Assembly (NCBI GenBank): GCA_028023455.1
Contig: JAQFVV010000356.1
Span: forward strand, 683,893 to 747,892
Reading direction: 5' to 3'
Length of the DNA stretch: 64,000 nt
Origin: Epiperipatus broadwayi
Lineage: Eukaryota; Onychophora; Udeonychophora; Euonychophora; Peripatidae
Positions 12,478-24,785 of the stretch are shown one piece after another. The position numbers were made by a program, and so were the translations under genes. Each line of letters starts with the position of its first letter. The first letter of the stretch is position 1. The notes beneath the pieces are model-generated. The model was not told the DNA's origin, searched no databases, and saw nothing but the letters and a program-made list of their open reading frames with translations.

Positions 12478-12560
12478 GTGTGATGGTCAGGTTCATGGAC
12501 CAAAACCCATCTGTTACTTCTGGTGCTTAATTTTTTTATAAACTTATAAAAAATGTACTA
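12478..12560 (+). repeat. Possible SINE-like dispersed repeat
   Basis: GTGTGATGGTCAGGTTCATG followed by ACCAAAACCC and TTACTTCTGGTGCTTAA resembles the pieces at 6.96 and 11.10 kb. GGTTCATGGACC is weakly B-box-like. Confidence 0.3.
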
Positions 12561-12679
12561 TTTAATTATTAATTAATCTTTTATATGAGGCTAATTACAA
12601 ATACATAGAAATTGTCTTTTGTTTGCAACAGCAATTAACTTTTTTTGTCATTTTAGGTATTTGAAGTTGCTTTGATATT

Positions 12680-13045
12680 CATTCACAATATTATAACTTT
12701 ATCTTTCCTATTGCATTGCCAAATCCATATAATATTAATATCATCTATGTTTTTTATTATTTTTACAATACTTTTTTTAGAACCTAATATGACAGTTTCG
12801 ATTGCCCCAGCAATCTTCTTCAGAGCTATAACAAACAATATAAATACCTGAATATAAGATTATAAGATGTATATATATAAAATTATATGTTCATGTATAT
12901 TTATATTCAGGTATTTGTATTATGGTTGTTGTAATTCTGAAGAAGATTGTTCAGGCAATCAAAAATGTCATATTAGGTTGTAAAAAAAGCATTGTAAAAG
13001 TAATAAAGAATGTAGATGATATTAATATTATACATTCACAATATT
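12680..13045. mobile_element. Fold-back hammerhead-like element, copy a
   Basis: An inverted repeat (arms about 130 bp) is flanked by the 13-bp TSD CATTCACAATATT at 12680-12692 and 13033-13045. Each arm carries a PLE-type hammerhead-like motif pointing outwards. On minus (12795-12823) it is CTGAAGA, then A, stem GATTGC/GCAATC, GAAAC. On plus (12937-12964) the stem is GATTG/CAATC with AAAAA in place of GAAAC. The arms continue with GTCATATTAGGTTGTA, then AGTAATAAAGAA. The left arm is about 40 bp longer at its outer end. Copy b at 16.0 kb is the same family at an independent site. There is no coding sequence, so it is probably mobilised in trans by a PLE. Confidence 0.8.
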
Positions 13046-16002
13046 TATTTAAGAACGCTACTTGTATAATAAAATTATACAAATAAATTTACTACTGGTG
13101 AATTGATTGACTGTCTATTTAAATCTAATTAGAAGTAGTTGGTTTAGATTATTTCCAGTTTAGCATTAAGTACATTTGACTTATATTTGCAAGATTATAA
13201 AAAATAATTTGCTATTATCTGAAGTCAATCTTTAATTTCTATTTGACGCCTTAAAAAAAGTAATACAAATTCCTAATGGCCACTATGTATTCATCTAGAA
13301 ATACAACATATTGTTCTTTTATTATTATATAAATAACTTTATTGAAAAACATGAAATTATGATACAAGTATTAATAGAGTGCGGCTTATACATGCAAGCT
13401 CAGGTGAGTTCTAGTGAAGTCATCTGATGTCCACGGAGAGCTGAACATTACTTTTAGTCAGTTTATTCAACATCGTCTTGTAAAATGATTTTTCCTGTTT
13501 AAATCTTTTTTATAATTATTGAGGCTAATTGCGAATGCAGAGACAGTCTTTTATTTGCTTTACAAATTAATACACTTTTTTTATGAAAGATTTCAATACT
13601 TTGCCTAAATGCATTCTGACATGAATCATATTCTCCCAATAAAAGCAGTCAGTATTGCACTTTTAAATGTCTTTAAACAAGATATATTTCTTCTATAAAA
13701 ACTGCATTTAAGTTTACTATAAATGACTATAAATTAGTAAAACAATTTATACACAGAATGATTCATATCTTACATTTGATATTTAAGTTCTATATTAAAT
13801 GATGTACGCTTATTTTAATTTTGAATAATACCAAAATATTATACCTAAAGTATCATTAAAAGGAGAAAATTATGAATTAAATTTTGAAAATAAATTTAAA
13901 AGTAGTAATGAAGGAGGGAAATCCGTGATTAATTTTTTTATAAATTTATTTTGTTCTATTGATAGTGATTACTGTGTTAGTTGAAGGCTAACTAAAATTA
14001 TTATTATATTTAATTCGTTATCTTTCCTTTATTATGCATTTCCAAAACTGTCTTCCAAAACAAAACTTAAATCACTGGGAGGCAGCATACCCGTTAGTCT
14101 GTGCTTCCCAAAAAAATCATAACAAATCGCTTTTAAACATAAACTTTTACTTGGGCTGCATTATTTAGACTGTTTTTTTCACAAGATATTAGTATTGCAT
14201 TTGGTGTTTAGTGATATTTTATATTTGTATTTTAGCTAGCGATATGCAATTAATTCTATTTCTTATATATTTTTGTTGAGAAATTTTCAAAGTTTAAAAT
14301 GACTATTGTATTAATCTTTCTTTATATATGTAAGTGAAAATATGTTTATTTAATAGGAAATTAAGATTTTTACTGATTTAGTTTCATGCTTCCTGTTTAC
14401 ATAATTTCGATTTTCAATGTACTGTATTTAATAACTATGCGGCTTGCAACCATTTTGCTGTGCTGCTTTATTTAGACTTTATATTTGTTTCACAACGTAG
14501 TGCTGCTGGAAATTACTGTAATATTTGGTGTTAGTAATATTATAAATAAAAAGTAGTATTTTTCACATTTTTCACTGATTTAGTAATATATTATAGAGAT
14601 CGGTTTAGGGAGTAATGTGAACTGATTTGATTGGTTGCATAATTACATCTAGGCAGTGCTTAATCTTTATATGTGTTTATGTATATATATTCATACTTAA
14701 TATTTAAGTTTTATCAACAATTTATTACAAAATGAAAAGTTTTCAAAATAAATAAATAAATAATTATAAATTTTCACATTCTTCAGACCTTGGTATAAAA
14801 GTAAATGAGAAAGGCCACTTATACAATGTGTGTGATGATTAAATATAATTGGTCATAAGACTATATACGTATAGACAAATTCAATTAATGTGACAGAAAA
14901 TAATTAAGAATAAGAAGTTGTACCATTATAGGCCTAATTAAGTTTAGCATTATACTGTGAAAACTTTGTATTTTTTAGTAAAACACATACACGCATATAT
15001 ATATGTATGCATTAAAGAATTTTATTATAACAAACCCATCTTATGTCTATGATCTGAATTCGAACCTCAGCTAAATAAACGTGAAAATTTTTTAATACGG
15101 TTTTTTTTTTACATAGTCAACCCATAATCAACATAGTTAGTCGCGAACATGTATCTACTTATTCTTAGCTACAGAGGGAAATGTGAGAAAAAAGCCACTC
15201 AAGTTCTTATCCTCTGGCAATTAGAAAGTCTGATGTTCCCTGCTTTCTTTTTTACTATTACCCAACAGAAAACTATTTGAAGCTTGTTTAATTTTATTCT
15301 ACATATATATATATATGCAACCATAAAATAAAAACATATTTAGTAGATATTTATAAAAATATTTCAAATAAATTAGTTTGTTATTAAATTAGGACGTAGA
15401 ATACCTTCTAGTGCTGAAGATTTTAAATTTCATTTTCCAAATGTAGTTTTCATGTGTAAGTCGCAAACATTCTACTTAAAAACTCTTATAAGTGATTAAT
15501 TCAGAAATAATTGGCTCTTCTTTAATAAATTCAAATAACAATATTTTATTTATTCATTTACAAGTACAAAACACATTTGCTCAATAAATTTAATTTATTT
15601 TTGATGACTAAATAATTGCTACGGTTGAAACGTAAAACGTTTTTATAAAAATAATTGTTGATTCTTATTGTTACTTCTATAAGTATAATAAAAAGTAATT
15701 AATAAGTAATATTGTTTATAGACTTAAATGATTATAATCACCTTACTAAATCCAGATTAAATAATAGTAATGCTTTCGTGTTAACTGAAGAGTTTCAACA
15801 TCCATTTAACAATTACTGGACTTATTTTATTGAAGAGAGGATGAAATTGATTTCTATAGACTATATTGATACACAACTGTTTTAAATAACACTCTGCAGT
15901 ATCCTCCTTAGTTAAAATTTAATGCTGAAAAAACTTTTTATTGGTTAGCAGTCAAAATTTAGATTTTGTACAATCTCTTAAATTTTTACAAAATATGTAA
16001 AG
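13046..16002. other. No recognisable gene
   Basis: About 3 kb of AT-rich sequence. A GGTTCGAATTC-like word on the minus strand near 15.06 kb could be a SINE B-box remnant but has no partner A box. Confidence 0.5.
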
Positions 16003-16258
16003 CAGAAACATTGTAACTTTATCTTTCCTATTGCATTGCCAAATCCATATAATTTATATCATCTACGTTCTTAATTACTTTTCACAACCTAATATGATAG
16101 TTTCGATTGCCCCAGTAATCTTCTTCAGAATTTCTACTTATATCTCCAAGTTCTGAAGAAGATTGCTGGAGCAATCAAAACTGTCATATTAGATTGTAAA
16201 AAAGTATTGTAAAAGTAATAAAGAACATAGATGATATTAATATTACAGAAACATTGTA
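16003..16258. mobile_element. Fold-back hammerhead-like element, copy b
   Basis: Same family as the 12.68 kb element, bounded by its own 13-bp TSD CAGAAACATTGTA at 16003-16015 and 16246-16258. Hammerhead-like motifs lie head to head: minus 16100-16128 with GAAAC intact, and plus 16153-16181 with stem GATTGC/GCAATC and AAAAC. The two cores are only about 25 bp apart around the dyad centre. The left arm has the extra outer segment also seen in copy a, so the asymmetry is a family trait or reflects truncation on one side during insertion. Confidence 0.82.
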
Positions 16259-17558
16259 GTTGTATAAAAATTTTATAGGTTCGATACAGATGTGGTCAAT
16301 AGACTAGATTACAAGAGATGGTATTTAAAATAATCACACTTTTACAAATTTAAAACAATATATTGCCAAAGCTAACAAGGTCACTCTTCAACTTTGGTTA
16401 TACTGACACCAATAGATAACTGTAAAGATAAATCAGCTTTTTAATAACTCACTGCAGAGAACAAACTTTCCAATAGTCTTTCATAGAAGTATAGTGAAGA
16501 AAAAGAAAATTCTCAACTGGATTTTCAATTGCCAGATGAAAAGAGTATAAGTATTTTTCCAGACTTGTTTCCTTGTATTTGAGAATATCTGTATATACCA
16601 ATTTACTGACCAAAATTGGATGATTAAATTGGTTATAGGTTATTTACTTGATAAAAAATAAAATAAACCTGTTTGTTATCCAGATTTGAAAATTTTTTTA
16701 TTTATCCAGCATAGGTTCAGACTTAGAATAGTAAAGTAACATATAGATGCAGGGTCTTGTATTAATTGTAATTAATATGCACAAAAATCTTTCCTAGAAA
16801 TAATTTTTTATGTATAAAGGTTTAATAAATATTTTCCTAATATGTTGATTGCATAATGAAGATGATGTCCTCCTATATTACAGATTACTCAATTTATTCT
16901 AATTTTATATCATAAATAAATTATTCATAAAAGATTACATTTTTGAAGCATTTATCAGACAAGATCAAATGTATGGATTTTAATCTGCATACAAAAAAAG
17001 AAGCAGATTTGCCATCAATCAGGAAAATCATGAAAGTAAAAATAAAAGAGTATGATTTACAAAAAGTATTAAATAAATATACATCTATTTTAGTCTGTAG
17101 TTGTTTAGTGACATAAACTGTGATTATGATTCATACTTATGGACAACTTGACTTCAGAAAAATTCATTTTACTTCATCTGTAACATTACTAATATTCACT
17201 GGATACCCTATACATCATTAATTTATAAACAATGTCTTGTTTTAAGATTTTTTTTTATTTTCCACAAAAATGAATTGCGTTTTTAAAAGTCTTACAAGTG
17301 GCTTTTACTGGGACTACAGTAATTCTTATATGGTTTTTGAAATAATTTTTTAGATTATCAACTTACAATTTGAAAAATTGCATGAACAATTACATTTAGA
17401 AAAATTACATGTACATATGATGTTTAGGATAAAAAGATAAAAAGTAATTCATGAACTCAGTGCTTGTAGGAGCATGATAGCCCTTTGCACTATTCATTAG
17501 CTTCAAATTGCAATCAATTTTAAAATCCAATGCACCCACACTTATCTGACAAACAAAT
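16259..17558. other. No recognisable gene
   Basis: AT-rich spacer without visible motifs. Confidence 0.5.
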
Positions 17559-18159
17559 ATTACTCTGATATTTGTATTTTTATATTGGACTATTTCAATC
17601 ATCTAATATGTGTATTGAATGTCTTTAGAAAAATTTAACTTTAATTTAATATTCAAAATACATTCATCTGTTAGTAATAGCACATCAAACAGGTTAGTAT
17701 ATGCACAATGTTTCAAGAGGTATTATTCTCCCCTCTTCAGGTGTTTCTGGCCTGACCAATGACAGTGCCTAGCATAGGATTAGAATCTATGTCCTTAGAT
17801 TCTTGATTATTGAATTTTAAGGTAATGCTGTAACCAACTGAGCCATTCTGTCAAAGGCAACAGTCAGTAGAAATTTCATATACTTATCTATGAGGTTTGA
17901 ATCCCATGCTATATACTGTCACTGGTCAGATCAAAAACACCTAAAGAAGAGGGGAGAATAATATCTCTCAAAACATTGTCCATATACTAACCTGTTTGAT
18001 GTGCTATTACTAACTGTCGAATGTATTTGGAGTATTTAAATAAAGTTACTTTTTTCTAAAGACATTCAATACACTTATTAGATGATGGAAATAGTCCAAT
18101 ATAAAAATACAACTAGAACACCCTCAGCACAAACCTTCAGGAAAACATTACTCTGATAT
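17559..18159. mobile_element. Fold-back element with tRNA-like and hammerhead-like parts, copy c
   Basis: Bounded by the 13-bp TSD ATTACTCTGATAT at 17559-17571 and 18147-18159. The arms are two opposed copies of the terminal repeat of the PLE at 61.9-63.8 kb. The left arm (minus) carries a full tRNA-like segment followed by a hammerhead-like core at 17710-17740 (CTGAAGA, GAGG/CCTC stem, GAAAC). The right arm (plus) carries only the 3' half of the tRNA-like segment and a core at 17941-17974 mutated to CTAAAGA. Both arms end in TATTTAAATAAAGTTA-like sequence and a GGACTATTT/AAATAGTCC end. No RT or endonuclease lies between the arms. Confidence 0.82.
17775..17850 (-). ncRNA. tRNA-like segment with Pol III boxes
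   Basis: On the minus strand the A box TGGCTCAGTTGG (17834-17845) is followed by a D-arm-like segment. The B-box region is GATTCTAATCC (17777-17787), slightly off the GGTTCRANNCC consensus. The spacing between boxes is tRNA-like. It sits about 40 bp upstream of the hammerhead-like motif in the same orientation. It is not a functional tRNA: the acceptor stem does not close and the anticodon stem is poor. Confidence 0.6.
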
Positions 18160-18909
18160 CCTTACTCTCCAAATAATCATAACTAGATATTCATTTTCCT
18201 TGTTAATATTGGCTGCTGAAATAGATAATGAGAAAAAATATATTTTGTCATATAAAACGAACATAAAATCAGCTATTTAAAAAAAAGATCAAATAAAAAT
18301 TGATGAGAAAAAACAGATAAAAAATAAAATATCTGCTGTAGCAATACTTTTAGTAATAAAAATGTTTGTATAAATAAGTAAATATTTAATGCAGGTGAGA
18401 AATTGTAATAAGGATTTTTTTTCCACTATGAATCTGAAAGTCATTCTTAGGATAACACTATTAATAAATATAGATCAAGAAAAAACTTAATGTAGAGAAT
18501 TTAAATCTGTTTCAACTTTTAATTTAAAATGGCACTGCTTTGGAATACAGTGATTTTCAGTCAAGACACATTGGAGTCAACATGTTGATTCAGTAGCACT
18601 GCAAAATATAGTGGTGAGCAGCAACATAATGATTTTTACTTGTAGTAGTAAAAATGAAAAGAATATAATGGAATGGGAGGAATTAAATTAAAATAAAAAT
18701 AAAAGAAATTTAAAATTAAAATATTCAAAAGTAAAATTTGATTTCTGGCTATAAAAAATATATATCTTCATAAAATAAAGTTTTGATCTTATTGTTGTGC
18801 CTTTTTACTATTTGTTTCTGCAACTTAGATTTTTCTGCTTTACTGAAAAATAATATTTTGTAGTATTTTACCTAATATTTAAAAAAATCTGCAAATTGTA
18901 TCAAACTCA
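18160..18909. other. No recognisable gene
   Basis: AT-rich spacer without visible motifs. Confidence 0.5.
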
Positions 18910-19967
18910 AATATCACATTAAATATAAATACAATTTATCCAAACTTCAAACACTTTTTAGCAAAACTTTATTTGTACATACACCTATGTTTTGACTGAC
19001 CTGCAGTCTTCTTCAGAGCTATGATATAATGAACAAAATAAAAAAACATAACTATATAATAACACCATAAAAAAAGTTTTAACCAATAAAAAAACTAAAA
19101 ACAACATAAAATATATATATTAAAAACCTGAAATAAATAATCAAACCCAAATAAAACAATTAATATAAAATAAAATGTACTACATAAATAAAAAATAAAT
19201 ATAAATTATACATGTGTATTCTTAACTTTATACATATATACATTCAAGGACAACTATTAATCTAAATATTATATATTTTATTATTATTAACAATCTACTA
19301 ATTATCTGTATTCTTCATAAACTTAAACTTTATGATTAGTAACTAAAATTCTTTTAATTTTAAATCATATTTATTATTTTCTTACTCATTCTTCTTTTAA
19401 AATTCAGCAATAATAAATATAAAATATTAATTTTAAAAGAAGAATAAGTAAGAAAATAATAAATATGATTTAAAATTAAAAGAATTTTAGTTACTAATCA
19501 TAAAGTTTAAGTTTATGAAGAATACAGATAATTAGTAGATTGTTAATAATGATAAAATAGATAATATTTAGATTAATAGTTGTCCTTGAATGTATATATG
19601 TATAAAGTTAAGAATACACATGTATAATTTATATTTATTTTTTATTTATTTAGTACATTTTATTTTATATTAATTGTTTTATTTGGGTTTGATTATTTAT
19701 TTCAGGTTTTTAATATATATATTTTATGTTGTTTTTAGTTTTTTTATTGGTTAAAAAATTTTTTTATGGTGTTATTATATAGTTATGTTTTTTTATTTTG
19801 TTCATTATATCATAGCTCTGAAGAAGACTGCAGGTCAGTCGAAACATAGGTGTATGTACAAATAAAGTTTTACTAAAAAGTGTTTGAAGTTTGGATAAAT
19901 TGTATTTATATGATATTACAGAAAACATAAAGAAAAGTGTGATTTTGGTAATATCACATTAAATATA
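18910..19967. mobile_element. Long fold-back PLE-like element, copy d (about 1.02 kb)
   Basis: A near-perfect inverted repeat with arms of roughly 480 bp is centred at about 19.42 kb with a loop of about 25 nt. It is flanked by the 18-bp TSD AATATCACATTAAATATA at 18910-18927 and 19950-19967. Each arm carries a hammerhead-like motif near its outer end: minus 18989-19016 (AAAAC) and plus 19818-19845 (GAAAC intact). There is no coding sequence; the arms are AT-rich and differ at few positions, suggesting recent formation or continuing gene conversion. A transcript across it would be a hairpin of nearly 500 bp. Confidence 0.85.
19818..19867 (+). ncRNA. Hammerhead-ribozyme-like motif
   Basis: Elements in order: core CTGAAGA (fits CUGANGA), one extra A, stem II GACTG / loop CAGGT / CAGTC, GAAA, then stem III ACATA / GGTG / TATGT ending in the possible cleavage triplet GTA. 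Stems II and III are perfect 5-bp helices. The single extra A between core and stem II and the lack of an obvious stem I are against full activity. The minus-strand partner at 18989-19016 keeps both stems but has AAAAC for GAAAC. Confidence 0.6.
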
Positions 19968-20672
19968 TTATTGGTATGTGTAGAAGGCACTTAGGGACAG
20001 TTTTGGGGAGCTATTATACTATTAATACCAAATCATGAATAAAACAAATAGTTTGGATATGTTTTTTTTTTCATTTTTTAGAAATAAAAATAAAGAAAAG
20101 TAATGTGCAGATATCAAAATTAAATAAATAATCCTGAAATTTAATTAGACAAATAGCAAAAAGAACAAAAATACAAATTTACTTATATAAAGTAATTCTT
20201 TTAATTCAATTCTGAGATAGCCTTGAATGCCCAGTGTAAGTTTATCATAACTATTGAGTTTGCGCAATATCAATTAATCTCATACTCAGGAGCATTACTT
20301 CTTTCTGTACTCCATTTGTTGGCTTGAAAAAGATGTACGTATTTTTTTTTCTACGACAAAATTTCAATTTTTTACAATTTTTTTTTTTTAAAAAAATGCA
20401 ATTTTTAAATTTTTTTCTCTAATTTTTTAAGATTTACTCTCTGGAAAAAATTTTCTTCCACAGAAATGAATTCACTCACTGCTTATTGCAGTCCAGGGCT
20501 TTCATCTGTAAGGCTTAAATTTTCCTATCAACCGTGAGTACTGCCTTTTTTTTAAATTTTTTTATTTTTGATGAAAAATTATGTAGAAATAAATTACATG
20601 TGTTGAAAATCGAATACATTTTTAGATTCTGATAGAATTATAAAATCAGGCAAATTATAGATCACTGTAACA
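19968..20672. other. No recognisable gene
   Basis: AT-rich spacer with long T runs near 20.34-20.42 kb. No motif was recognised. Confidence 0.5.
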
Positions 20673-20742
20673 TGGGGTATTTGAACATGAACTTTCAAGC
20701 TCCCTCAATCCATCCACTCTATTTTATACAACTGATACATAT
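20673..20742 (-). mobile_element. tRNA-derived SINE fragment, family 2
   Basis: The minus strand reads ATCAGTTGTATAAAATAGAG, then GAGGGAGCTTGAAAGTTCATGTTCAAATACCCC in successive blocks (B-box-like GTTCAAATACC). Relatives lie at 53.57 and 54.70 kb (plus) and 55.64 kb (minus). Confidence 0.55.
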
Positions 20743-22631
20743 GACCACACACACATGTGAAAAGAATAAATGATCCCCAATACACATTTCATGCTGAACC
20801 AGAACTCATCATTTTGTTGAGAAACATCATTTCCCACACATGTATATTCTGTGCTCATAATAACTTTGTTTATGTTGATGTTTATTGATTTACTTTGTTT
20901 TTATTCATTTTATTTTACAGAAATTTTTATTTGTTTGATATTTATTTTTTGAATACACTTTTTACTTGAAAAGAATAGATATATTAGATCACCCTCTCCC
21001 CATTTATTCAATAATACAATAATATATTTTTTCATATATTACAATTTACTAAAAGTTCTCTTTGCATAATATCTCATGCACTGTTCTTATTATTTTTTTG
21101 CCCCTACTAAAACCATATGTATTTCTAACAGATACCCTGCATTGAAGGACTAGCAAATACCCTGTGTGGAAGAACAAGATCTGAGTCTGCTAGTAAAAAT
21201 GAAAGTCACCAATCGCGTTGTTTTTGTAATTTTTTTCAATAAAAAATTGTCTCAGATAAATGATGTTATATACCTTTCTTTTCAGCATTTTGTGACAAAT
21301 GTAATGAAGCTGTTTGTAAAAATGTCATTCTAACATTTAACTTTCAAAATTTAGAATTTATGAATCAATGTAAAAATAAACATTTTTAAAAGTATTAAAA
21401 ATCTTTTTTTCTTAATTTTTTTTTCTAAAGTAATGACTATTTTATCTGCTTTATTACATTCTTTCAAATTTGCTCTTTCTAACAATGTACATATTTTTAT
21501 ATTTATTGGATTCAAACAGAAGAAATATTATAAATTACATTTGTTATAATTTTTTTTAAAATTCAAGATGGTGACTTAGAAAAATTAAGAGTTTAAAAAA
21601 GAAACTAAAGATCACAAGTAAACAAAAATAAAAAATAAAAATTTAGTTGTACAAAGTAATTAAATAAATAAACAACAAGTAAAAAATACATAATGAGTTT
21701 TCCAAAGTAATTTAAACAAATAAAATATTGTGGTGAAATGTTATTGTATAAATAATTACTTAGGTAAAAGCATCCACTAGATTTTTTGCATGCTTACACA
21801 GGTGACAAGTATTGAAAATTGATACATGGAGCATTTTTTTGTGAAATTATTATGAAAGAGAAAAAATGAAACCAAAGGAGGTCATCAATTTCTTTCTTGA
21901 TCGAAAAATTAAAATAGTTTTATGTATATGTTTCAATTGAAACTATACTGCTATTGGAGAGGTTGCATTTGAAGCATTAAAATGATTTTTTTCATCTATA
22001 AAGAAACCTAAACAAAAATAAATAATAGAGATTTGGTGTTCTTGTTTCTTCAAACAAATGAAGTTAAAATAATTACTTTGTATGTGTGTGTTTTTAGAAT
22101 AATGCTATAAGTAGTTTTAAAAAACTTTAGATAAATTTGATAAACAATAGCTTTAAAAAAAAACAATTCTATAAACTAACAAAATCTATCTTGACCTGTA
22201 AGCAGTGATAAATCTGAAAAATAAAATGCTACTCCTCAACCCATAAGATTTCAACATTTCACCATAACCTTTAATTGGAAAAAAAAAATACTTTATATAA
22301 CTCATTTTGTATTTTTTTTTATTGTCGTTTATTTAATTAATTATTTTGTACAACTAAGTTTGTATTTTTTTTTCTTTCAGTTCATTTGTAACTTTTTTTT
22401 AAAAATTAATTTGTACAAGTAAATTTGTATTCTTGTTTATTTTATTTATTTGTTTAATTAAATTTCTAAATTTTTTAGCTATCTGTCAATTGTAGTATCA
22501 TTCTTGGAAAAGATTCATAACTCATTTTATTTTTATTTAATTTTATTTACATAATACGTTATTTTTTTCCTATTTCAGTTTGTAAACAAAAAAAACAATC
22601 CGACTACTTGTTCTATTTACTGATTGGTATG
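20743..22631. other. No recognisable gene
   Basis: AT-rich spacer. Several short frames lack motifs. Confidence 0.5.
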
Positions 22632-23340
22632 ATCAATGATGATAAGATGAGATACACTGTGACTTCCCCTTTTTCTGAAGCAGGAATCTCTCAGCTAACA
22701 TGCTCAGAGAAACCTGTTAGCCACTTTACCTTCATTTTCCATTCCCTATCCTAAATTTTTCCCATGTTCTTCTCTATTCTGCTCTAGCCCATTTCCACAA
22801 AATAATCTCTGTCAACTCAATGACTTTTATATCTAAATCCTCCTTATATTTTTTAAACCCAGCATAAAAACTAAGAACCCACCTTCTATATAATTACATT
22901 ATTTACATTTATTTTCCCAAAGCTTCATTATTTGTGCTCTTTCTATTTGCAAGCATTTACATTCAATTAACAGATGCCTAATATTTTGTATGCCTTTGTT
23001 ACAAAACTTGCAGACAAAATCACCACAATTTTCCATTTATGCATATATCCTCTTGTTATTAAAGATCCTCTTCAAGCCTTAAACCATAAACTACTTTCAT
23101 TGCTATTATCATAAATGATCTTGCATCCAATATTCTGTTTACTTCTATATATTTCAACTCTTTTTACTTTCCATACTAGTTCTCCATCTCTCCAACCCCT
23201 TAGTCTTTATTAATGCATCTATTCTTCTATTCCATTCTTTGCAACTATTACACTCAACAATTCTCCTAACACAATCATTCCACCTTTTGTATAAGTATAC
23301 TGACATAAATTCTTTATCCAAATCTTCTACTTAATTAATC
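22632..23340 (-). pseudogene. LINE family J, 3' region with C-terminal CCHC finger
   Basis: The minus strand aligns with 48.85-49.61 kb. Its translation includes a C-x2-C-x8-H-x4-C finger starting VCKFCNKGIQNIRHLL, then a KLWENKC block. Upstream lies sequence equivalent to the segment around DLDKEFMSAYLY of the 48-49 kb copy. This finger follows the RT domain in several LINE clades and is thought to bind RNA. Stops and frameshifts break the frame. The 3' end is an imprecise ATCATC/ATCTCATC repeat near 22.63 kb. Confidence 0.78.
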
Positions 23341-23429
23341 TTTAAACATAAAATAAATTTGAACTTCTTTTTCTTTAGTTGAGTAGGGAAAATAAACCAA
23401 CAATCAATGAGTAGATTATTTCTGGAAAC

Positions 23430-23786
<357 letters not shown>

Positions 23787-23789
23787 TAT

Positions 23790-24645
23790 ATAATTTTAAT
23801 GCGTAAAATATGTGCACAACAACCGAGCCTTCATCAGGATTAAATAACAATATATTATAAACTCAAAATAATTATAATATCTAAAGAATAATGCCTGAGC
23901 GTTTCAAGAGAACTTAGCTCTCATAATCATGGGCAACAAAGAATAAGCATAGCGTGTTGGTATATGCTAAAATATGCTGATATATGTAAATTAGTTGAAA
24001 ATAAATGTGTCAGCTCTAAATGATCCATTTCTTAGAGATTTTGTAACACGCATCTTTCCTATTCATAGCCTTATCATCAATAGCAATAAAACATGCTTCT
24101 TTAACTTATCTCTTAATGTCATTTCTCTCCCTGCAAACTATTCTTGCATTTTTAGGTTCACATGCATGACCAGCTGATTTCTGATGTATTGCCAATATTG
24201 AGTTGCAATTTGGGTCTACGTGGGCCTTATTGTAAGAATATCTGTGCTGGGATAGTCTTGTAGAAAGAGTTGCTTTCGTTTCCCCATAGAATGATGCCAT
24301 GCAGTTATTTTCTGGACATGAAATATTATATACGGCCTGAGAGGTGTTGTTGGGTGTTATAATGTCTTTGGTGTTATTAATAATTCTATTTGTATTAGGG
24401 GGATCATTTAGAGCTGACGCATTTATTTTCAACTAATTTACATATATCAGCATATTTTAGCATATACCAACACGCTATGCTTATTCTTTGTTGCCCATGA
24501 TTATGAGAGCTAAGTTCTCTTGAAAGCGCTCGGGCATTATTCTTTAGATATTATAATTATTTTGAGTTTATAATATATTGTTATTTAATCCTGATGAAGC
24601 TCGGTTGTTGTGCGCGTATTTGCGCATTAAAATTATATACATGTA
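23790..24645 (-). mobile_element. Penelope-like element with inverted terminal repeats
   Basis: Arms of about 240 bp (23790-24030 and 24395-24645) are inverted copies of one terminal repeat and enclose a GIY-YIG endonuclease fragment on minus. Each arm has CTGATGAAGCTCGGTTGTTG or the close CTGATGAAGGCTCGG form (minus 23821-23837, plus 24591-24610). That is the core of a PLE hammerhead-like motif, but the GAAA half is not recognisable. The arms share CTCTCATAATCATGGGCAAC and a TATGCTGATATATGTAAATT block. Inverted terminal repeats are a known PLE arrangement. RT is missing, so the copy is internally deleted. It sits between two TTA microsatellites. Confidence 0.8.
23998..24432 (-). pseudogene. 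PLE GIY-YIG endonuclease C-terminal fragment
   Basis: The minus strand gives an open frame from about 24432 to a stop just after 24106. The order is a linker, then the GIY-YIG-type block (VYNISCPENNC, then FYGETKATLSTRLSQHR) and the downstream conserved His region (AIHQKSAGHAC). The same frame continues past the stop as VKEACFIAIDDKAMNRKD, the usual PLE C-terminal segment, ending near 23998. The single premature stop looks like a point mutation. The first residues overlap the right arm, so the apparent N-terminus comes from the arm and is not a true start. In PLEs this domain nicks the target for reverse transcription. Confidence 0.82.
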
Positions 24646-24672
24646 TAGTAAGCAACTGAGTTTAATAATTTC

Positions 24673-24675
<3 letters not shown>

Positions 24676-24749
<74 letters not shown>

Positions 24750-24750
24750 T
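24676..24750. repeat. (TTA)n microsatellite
   Basis: About 25 TTA units right of the PLE. The apparent poly-Tyr and poly-Asn frames are artefacts. Confidence 0.95.
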
Positions 24751-24785
24751 AAAATTAAGAGCATGCTAATAACTTTAAACAAGCT

